Assembly: GCF_023227905.1 (NCBI RefSeq)
Contig: NZ_JALOCF010000071.1
Location: forward strand, 1-18,316
Direction of reading: 5' to 3'
DNA from: Methylobacter sp.
GTDB lineage: Bacteria > Pseudomonadota > Gammaproteobacteria > Methylococcales > Methylomonadaceae
DNA length: 18,316 nt
Shown: positions 14,375-18,316 of the stretch, piece by piece
Numbering within the stretch: the first letter of the stretch is position 1
How the letters are laid out: each line of letters opens with the position of its first letter
Notes under the pieces: generated by a model
What the model saw: only the letters and a program-made list of their open reading frames with translations
What the model was told of the DNA's origin: nothing
Database searches by the model: none
Translations under genes and position numbers: made by a program

Positions 14375-14671
14375 TCAGCAGCAGTTTTTGCCATTAGCAT
14401 GACTTATGTCAGCACATTGCCCGGCATCGTTCGCCTCGCTCATCCCGATACCGGAACCATGATCAAGCGCCGACATAGCGGCTTCGAGAACCTTTCGGGC
14501 GGGGACTTGCCTGACTTTGTCCGCGAGTTCGATTGCTGCGCGAATCTGTGAGTCAGTAAGGCCGGCTTTTCGTGCTTCCTGAATGTGGTACTCGACGCAG
14601 GGTACGCAATTACTGCCAATTGCGGCACCAAGCGCAACCAGTTCACTTTCACGATGAGTTAAATTAGTCAT
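14375..14671 (-). CDS. carboxymuconolactone decarboxylase (AhpD-like) family protein
   Basis: 98-residue CMD/AhpD-fold protein. The redox motif is CVPCVEYH: Cys22, Cys25 and His29, the C-x-x-C-x-x-x-H arrangement of alkylhydroperoxidase AhpD. TDSQIRAAIELADKVRQVPA follows, typical of the short single-repeat members. The C-terminal tail has three further cysteines (86, 97 and 98, ending GKNCC), which is unusual and could bind metal or form disulfides. A good ribosome binding site (AGGAGA) precedes the ATG. It is cotranscribed with the ECF sigma factor downstream. CMD proteins next to ECF sigma factors are known, for example with ECF41. A role in peroxide or electrophile defence, or as a redox partner of the sigma factor, is inferred. 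Confidence 0.88.
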   Translation of the reverse strand: MTNLTHRESELVALGAAIGSNCVPCVEYHIQEARKAGLTDSQIRAAIELADKVRQVPARKVLEAAMSALDHGSGIGMSEANDAGQCADISHANGKNCC

Positions 14672-15006
14672 GTTGTCTCCTATCTTAGATTGAGTATGAA
14701 GTACAGATTAGGCAATTATCGCTAGCCTACCCTCTTAGACGGATATCCAACACTAAAGGATACACCCTTATATCAGCATTCTCAGCGCTGAGTGGTTTTT
14801 TCAGAAGATGAAAAAAGTGCCCGCTATTCCCGACCGTGATTAACATCCGAGTTAACCGGATATGGTCTTCGATGAGTTCGACCGGGCTACTTAATCTATA
14901 AATCTTAGGCTTTGCAATTCGACGACTTCGCCGTGCGATTTGGTCAGCGTAGTAGTCAATCTGCGAGCCACCAGACCGCGCTTGCCACAACCACTGACCT
15001 TGCCAT
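14672..15006. other. intergenic region upstream of the AhpD-sigma pair
   Basis: It holds the predicted ECF promoter and no well-supported gene. A minus-strand frame (TTG at 14988-14990, ending 14727) is open for 87 codons and arginine-rich at its N-terminus (DQIARRSRRIAKPKIYRL). It matches no family I know and has no ribosome binding site, so it is probably chance or a remnant. Confidence 0.4.
14738..14764 (-). promoter_or_regulatory. putative ECF sigma-factor promoter
   Basis: On the minus strand a -35-like TGTATCC (14758-14764) and a -10-like CGTC (14738-14741) are 16 bp apart. They lie about 67 bp upstream of the AhpD-like start. CGTC at -10 and this spacing are classic for ECF promoters, and TGTCAC-N16-CGTC is the published ECF41-type form from memory. 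The predicted leader is about 60 nt. It would make the AhpD-sigma operon autoregulated. Confidence 0.4.
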
Positions 15007-15480
15007 TTACAAACCCAAATCGCTCAAACCGGCGTAATCTTCAGGTCGTCGTCCCAACGGCCAATGAAACAAGCACTCCTCCGCGTTGATCGGCAGATCG
15101 TTGATGCTGGCAAAGCGGCGTTGCATAAAGCCTTGTCCGTTAAACTCCCAATTTTCATTGCCGTAACTGCGGAACCATTGACCGGAGTCGTCATGCCATT
15201 CGTAGGCAAAACGCACGGCAATGCAGTTGTCGGTAAATGCCCATAGCTCCTTGATTAAGCGATAATCCAGTTCTTTGGCCCATTTGCGTTGCAAAAACTG
15301 TCGCACTTGTTCGCGGCCTTGCGGGAATTCGGCGCGGTTGCGCCAGAGTGTGTCTTCGGTATAGACCAGCGCGACGCGGTCCGGATCGCGCGAGTTCCAG
15401 GCATCTTCTGCCATGCGCACTTTCTGCGCCGCGGTTTCGGCGGTAAAGGGCGGAACGGGGGCTTTGATTTCTTCGGTCAT
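15007..15480 (-). CDS. DUF1348 (NTF2/SnoaL-like) family protein
   Basis: 157-residue cone-shaped alpha-beta fold protein of DUF1348, within the NTF2-like superfamily. Typical segments are KVRMAEDAWNSRDPDRVALVY, split here as AEDAWNSRDPDRVALVY (about 24-40), then DTLWRNRAEFPQGREQVRQF, FTDNCIAVRFAYEWHDD, GQWFRSYGNENWEF and RRPEDYAGLSDLGL at the end. The last block is a hallmark of the family. The enzymatic role is unknown; members are small soluble proteins often found with oxidoreductases and glutathione-dependent enzymes. The start is supported by GGAG eight bases before the ATG. It is the last gene of a three-gene operon, 31 bp behind the GST. It is unusually GC-rich compared with genes left of 14 kb. 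Confidence 0.88.
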   Translation of the reverse strand: MTEEIKAPVPPFTAETAAQKVRMAEDAWNSRDPDRVALVYTEDTLWRNRAEFPQGREQVRQFLQRKWAKELDYRLIKELWAFTDNCIAVRFAYEWHDDSGQWFRSYGNENWEFNGQGFMQRRFASINDLPINAEECLFHWPLGRRPEDYAGLSDLGL

Positions 15481-15511
15481 GGTTTTTCTCCGTTATTGAA
15501 GGGTGAGTAAG

Positions 15512-16117
15512 TTAAGCCTGCCACAAGCCCGGCATGGCGATGTAACCGGGCAAGCTTTGAATGCGTTGAAACCAGTTGACAATGTTTTGAAATGCGCCGA
15601 TGTCGATGCCGCCTTCCGGCGCCAGCGCCAAATAGGGATAGATCGCTAAATCGGCAAGCGACTCACTGTCGCCAACTAGCCAATCCCGACTTGCTAACTG
15701 ACGGTCGACAATGTCCAGCACCTTGGCGGTGATTTGCTGGGCTCTGGCGATGTCGATGTCGCGGCCGAATTTATGGTGCACTCGCAACAAGGCCGGACCG
15801 TTGGCAATTTCGTTGGCGGCGGTCGATAGCCAAGCCGCGATTTGCGCCAAGCGGACGGCATCGTCTGGCCACCATTGTTCGCCGCCGTAGCGTTTAGCCA
15901 GATAAACCAAAATGGCTTGGCTGTCGCGGATGATCAGGCCGTCGTCATCTAGCACCGGCACTTGGCCGAACGGGTTGATTTGCAAATAGTCCGGGCTGCG
16001 CTGTTCGCCGCCGAGCAAATCCACCGGGCGCGCTTGGTAGGGCAACGCCAAAAAACTGAGCAATAATCGGACTTTGTGGCAGTTGCCGGATAGCGGCATG
16101 TCGTATAGCGTTATCAT
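15512..16117 (-). CDS. glutathione S-transferase family protein
   Basis: 201-residue soluble GST. The N-terminal thioredoxin-like domain (1-80) has MITLYDMPLSGNCHKVRLLL with Ser10 and Cys13 as candidate glutathione-activating residues. The cis-proline segment is INPFGQVPVLDDDGL, and IIRDSQAILVYLAKRYG holds the glutathione gamma-glutamyl-binding Asp-Ser pair. The helical C-terminal domain (about 90-200) includes RDWLVGDSESLADLAIYPYL, with the conserved N-capping SLADLAIYP motif. Length is normal. It lies 15 bp behind the flavin reductase fusion and 31 bp before DUF1348, so the three are one transcript. It probably conjugates or reduces an electrophile with glutathione; the substrate is unknown. 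Confidence 0.92.
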   Translation of the reverse strand: MITLYDMPLSGNCHKVRLLLSFLALPYQARPVDLLGGEQRSPDYLQINPFGQVPVLDDDGLIIRDSQAILVYLAKRYGGEQWWPDDAVRLAQIAAWLSTAANEIANGPALLRVHHKFGRDIDIARAQQITAKVLDIVDRQLASRDWLVGDSESLADLAIYPYLALAPEGGIDIGAFQNIVNWFQRIQSLPGYIAMPGLWQA

Positions 16118-16132
16118 TCTGTTCTCCTTCGG

Positions 16133-17419
16133 TTAAATAAAACTTTCAAATTGCACCCGTTCGTCGGTAATGCCGAGTCGGTGGGCGGTTTTGCGCACGC
16201 TGTCGATCAGGCGGGTTGGGCCGCAAACGTAAATGACGGTATCGGCGGATGCGTTACCGAGCAGCGCCGATGCGTCCAGCCGGGTTGGGGCTTGCGCCTG
16301 GCTGAAATAAAACCGGCACCGATTCGGAAAACGCCGCCGCAAGTCGTTGACAAAGGCCATTTCTTGCGGCGCACGACCGCTGTAATGCAGCTGAAAATCC
16401 GCATCCCGTGCGGCCAATGCTTCGGCCATTGCTTTTAACGGGGTGATGCCGATGCCGCCGGCGATCAACAATGCCGGGCGGTCGTCATCGTGCAGTTGGA
16501 AATAATTGTCCGGCGCATCGACGTTGATGCGGGTTCCCAGTTGCCAGCCGTCGTGCAATGCCGACGAGCCGCCTTCGCCATCGTCCATTCTTAACACTGC
16601 AATACGGTAGTAATCCGGATCGTCCGGGGCGTCGGTCAGCGAATAAGCGCGGCTTGTGACGTCGCCGTTGGCCAGCGCAATCGGTACGCGGATATGCGCC
16701 CCGGCCCGATAGCCAGGCAGCGGCTCGCCGTCGGCATGGCGCAGTTCATAGGCGCGAATGAGCGGCGTCAGTTGGCGAATCCCGGCAATCGTTAATGGCA
16801 ATGCACCGCTACCCAAAACGCCGGGCGCTTGCCGTGCCACTGCCGCCGGTTGTTGTTGGCGAGCTTGAACCAGCAGCGCTTCGACTTCGTTCCGGCTGTA
16901 GCGCGGCGTGATGTACTTGGGGCAATTCCAATCGAAGGCTTCGACTCGGATAACGATGCCGCGCTCGACGGGAGCCCGATAATCGGGCGATTCCAGTTTC
17001 GCCAGCAATGCCGGTTCGGTGCGTTCGTCCACCGCTCGCGCCCGCCCCCAGATTTTCAAGCGCCGCCGCTGCGGATAGTCCATCAGCAGCAAACTCACCC
17101 GGTCGTCGCCGCGTAAATTGCCTAGTGAAATGTATTGGCGGTTGCCGCTGAAATCGGCGTAACCCATAGTACGGTCATCCAACACTTTCAAGAATCCCAC
17201 CGGCCCGCCGCGATGCTGCACATAGGGCCAGCCGGTTTGACTCACCGTGGCTTGATAAAAGCTGTCGCGCTCGGCGATAAAAGCTTGTTCGGCAGCGCCC
17301 AGCGCCACCTCTTCGGCCTCGCCGAGCTCGGCCGCCCGATATGCCATGCGGCTGCCCATTTCGGTTTGCACCGCTTGCACGTCGGGGGTGAAACTGATTT
17401 TAGCAAAAGTTCGGGCCAT
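16133..17419 (-). CDS. PNPOx-like flavoprotein fused to an FAD/NAD(P)H reductase
   Basis: 428 residues from ATG at 17417-17419, chosen over an in-frame codon at 17476 because AGGAG precedes it. Residues 1-180 form a PNPOx-like FMN-binding split barrel: PYVQHRGGPVGFLKVLDD, YADFSGNRQYISLGNLRGDD and LLLMDYPQRRRLKIWGRA. Residues about 208-428 form a ferredoxin-reductase module: FAD motif RAYS (257-260), NAD(P)H motif GGIGITP (321-327), CGP (399-401) and a final FESFI. In the related phthalate-dioxygenase-reductase class and many similar fusions, a plant-type 2Fe-2S domain follows FE-x-F; here the protein stops at that point. It is the first gene of an operon with a GST and a DUF1348 protein. It probably passes electrons from NAD(P)H to a flavin-bound substrate; the substrate is unknown. 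Confidence 0.88.
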   Translation of the reverse strand: MARTFAKISFTPDVQAVQTEMGSRMAYRAAELGEAEEVALGAAEQAFIAERDSFYQATVSQTGWPYVQHRGGPVGFLKVLDDRTMGYADFSGNRQYISLGNLRGDDRVSLLLMDYPQRRRLKIWGRARAVDERTEPALLAKLESPDYRAPVERGIVIRVEAFDWNCPKYITPRYSRNEVEALLVQARQQQPAAVARQAPGVLGSGALPLTIAGIRQLTPLIRAYELRHADGEPLPGYRAGAHIRVPIALANGDVTSRAYSLTDAPDDPDYYRIAVLRMDDGEGGSSALHDGWQLGTRINVDAPDNYFQLHDDDRPALLIAGGIGITPLKAMAEALAARDADFQLHYSGRAPQEMAFVNDLRRRFPNRCRFYFSQAQAPTRLDASALLGNASADTVIYVCGPTRLIDSVRKTAHRLGITDERVQFESFI

Positions 17420-17751
17420 GACCTTGCTCCTGATTGGGATTGAACCTGGAAAAATTGTTTTATCCACGAAAGCCAAAAGTTGGCGCCTCTAGGCGACACT
17501 AAAAACACAAAAAAACTCATAGACTTATCAATTTATAGCGCATCACCCAAAGGGTGAAGGACTCACTTAACACAAGCTATTGATTTATTTCGTGCCTTTC
17601 GTGGACTAACTTCGGTTTTTAGGTTGAAACATTGGCGTTAACTGTGACACAGCCGCCTGCCGCGTTGAATAGCCATAATCTGCAATAGTTTATTCCATTC
17701 AGCGCAAGAATCCGGGCGCAAGTCCGTCCTTGAACTTGGCCCGGTTCACTA
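17420..17751. other. intergenic region with inverted repeats upstream of the reductase operon
   Basis: No gene is seen. A 10-bp inverted repeat TCCACGAAAG (17463-17472) and CTTTCGTGGA (17596-17605) flanks a 123-bp inner segment. Inside are CGCCT-CT-AGGCG (17484-17495) and TCACCC-AAA-GGGTGA (17543-17557), both hairpin-forming. The arms resemble the ACGAAAG-rich short repeats scattered in some proteobacterial genomes. TATAAA near 17533 on the minus strand may belong to the operon promoter, but no -35 partner is convincing. Confidence 0.5.
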
Positions 17752-18297
17752 TTAGGCCGCCTGTTTTAGCGCCACTTTCTGGAAGTCGATGCTGACCCGG
17801 CTGGCTTTACCCAGGATATTGGTCAACACGTTCATGCCGACGTGGGTAATCACCTCGACAATGTCTGCCTCGCTAAAACCGGCGTCACTCATGGCCTGCA
17901 ACTCGGCGTTAGTCACATCGCCCTTGTGCTCGACCAGGGCGAGGGCGAATTTAACCGCCACCGCCGCCTTGGCGTCCTGGCTTGAGCCGGCCCGGTTGGC
18001 TTCGATTTCCGCCCCGTTCAAACCGGCTTTGCGGCCGATGGCGGTGTGTGCGGACAGGCAGTATTCGCATTCGTTCTGCTGGGCCAGCGCCAGCGCGATG
18101 CGTTCGCGGGTGGCGGCGTCCAGCGAACCGTGGTTGGCGATGTGATGCAAGCCGAGGAAGGCTTTCAAGGCATCCGGCGAGTGGGCGAACACCCGCAAGA
18201 AATTAGGCACCATGCCCAACTGGCTCTGGATCGCATCCAACAGGTTACGTTGTTCGGTGTTGGCGCTTTCGTTACTGACGGTGGTAATACGGCTCAT
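17752..18297 (-). CDS. carboxymuconolactone decarboxylase / AhpD-like peroxidase-related protein
   Basis: 181-residue protein of the two-repeat AhpD-like type. The catalytic motif is CEYCLSAH: Cys77, Cys80 and His84, preceded by ERIALALAQQNE. N-terminal QLGMVPNFLRVFAHSPDALK is the usual substrate-pocket helix of peroxidase-related members. The C-terminal half (DAGFSEADIVEVITHVGMNV and LTNILGKASRVSIDF) completes the fold. Disulfide-based reduction of organic peroxides is the known chemistry of characterised relatives; the substrate here is unknown. GGAGA precedes the ATG. It ends 332 bp before the reductase operon and could be transcribed with it from beyond the window edge. GC-rich like its neighbours. 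Confidence 0.92.
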   Translation of the reverse strand: MSRITTVSNESANTEQRNLLDAIQSQLGMVPNFLRVFAHSPDALKAFLGLHHIANHGSLDAATRERIALALAQQNECEYCLSAHTAIGRKAGLNGAEIEANRAGSSQDAKAAVAVKFALALVEHKGDVTNAELQAMSDAGFSEADIVEVITHVGMNVLTNILGKASRVSIDFQKVALKQAA

Positions 18298-18316
18298 GAT
18301 GATTCTCCAAATAATG

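Noticed and set aside
14727..14990. Minus-strand 87-codon frame with a TTG start
   Set aside because: No ribosome binding site, no known family, and it covers the predicted ECF promoter.
17420..17476. N-terminal extension of the reductase fusion to 17476
   Set aside because: The extension runs through the CCACGAAAG repeat and lacks a ribosome binding site; the ATG at 17419 has AGGAG.

Overview
The window reads as chromosome of a gammaproteobacterium with moderate GC. Gene order (proA-nadD-rsfS, an Mla-type ABC operon with a fused permease, a SmbP-like metal-binding protein, a cobalamin-controlled receptor) and several protein types point to a methylotroph or methanotroph relative (Methylococcales). 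This placement is inference; no marker gene is present. There is no complete mobile element, tRNA, rRNA or CRISPR array.

Layout. 1-349 (-): 5' part of a DUF805 membrane protein gene. 350-965: intergenic, with a nested palindromic repeat and then a promoter. 970-3695 (+): a cobalamin riboswitch followed by btuB (outer-membrane TonB-dependent receptor) and btuM (solitary inner-membrane cobalamin transporter), a compact B12-uptake unit. 3815-6081 (-): proA-nadD-rsfS housekeeping operon. 6385-6732 (-): SmbP-like periplasmic protein with its own terminator. 6733-7407: gene-free stretch with a plus-strand promoter, a palindrome and a strong plus-strand terminator, a candidate small RNA locus. 7408-11598 (-): a ferritin-like DUF455 gene, then a lipid-transport ABC operon (MlaE-like permease with N-terminal STAS-like domain, MlaF-like ATPase, MCE protein, auxiliary lipoprotein). 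11614-11964 (+): VanZ-like protein whose start lies 15 bp from the divergent DUF455 start.

11965-13726 is a gene graveyard. On the minus strand it holds remnants of an NtrC-type two-component pair (kinase H-box, end of a sigma-54 AAA+ domain, Fis-type helix-turn-helix). On the plus strand it holds an HdeD/DUF308-like pseudogene with two stops and a frameshift. Between them sits an apparently intact 49-residue membrane-protein gene with a good ribosome binding site.

13727-18297 (-) looks like a stress or detoxification region. It has an AhpD-like carboxymuconolactone decarboxylase followed by an ECF sigma factor, with an ECF-type promoter match upstream that suggests autoregulation. Upstream of these is a three-gene operon: a PNPOx-flavodoxin-reductase fusion, a glutathione S-transferase and a DUF1348 NTF2-like protein. 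A second AhpD-like protein lies at the right edge. The 15.0-18.3 kb part is visibly richer in GC than the rest and may have a different origin. The most interesting leads are the candidate small RNA at 7.1-7.35 kb, the sigma/AhpD pair with its predicted promoter, and the riboswitch-btuB-btuM unit.
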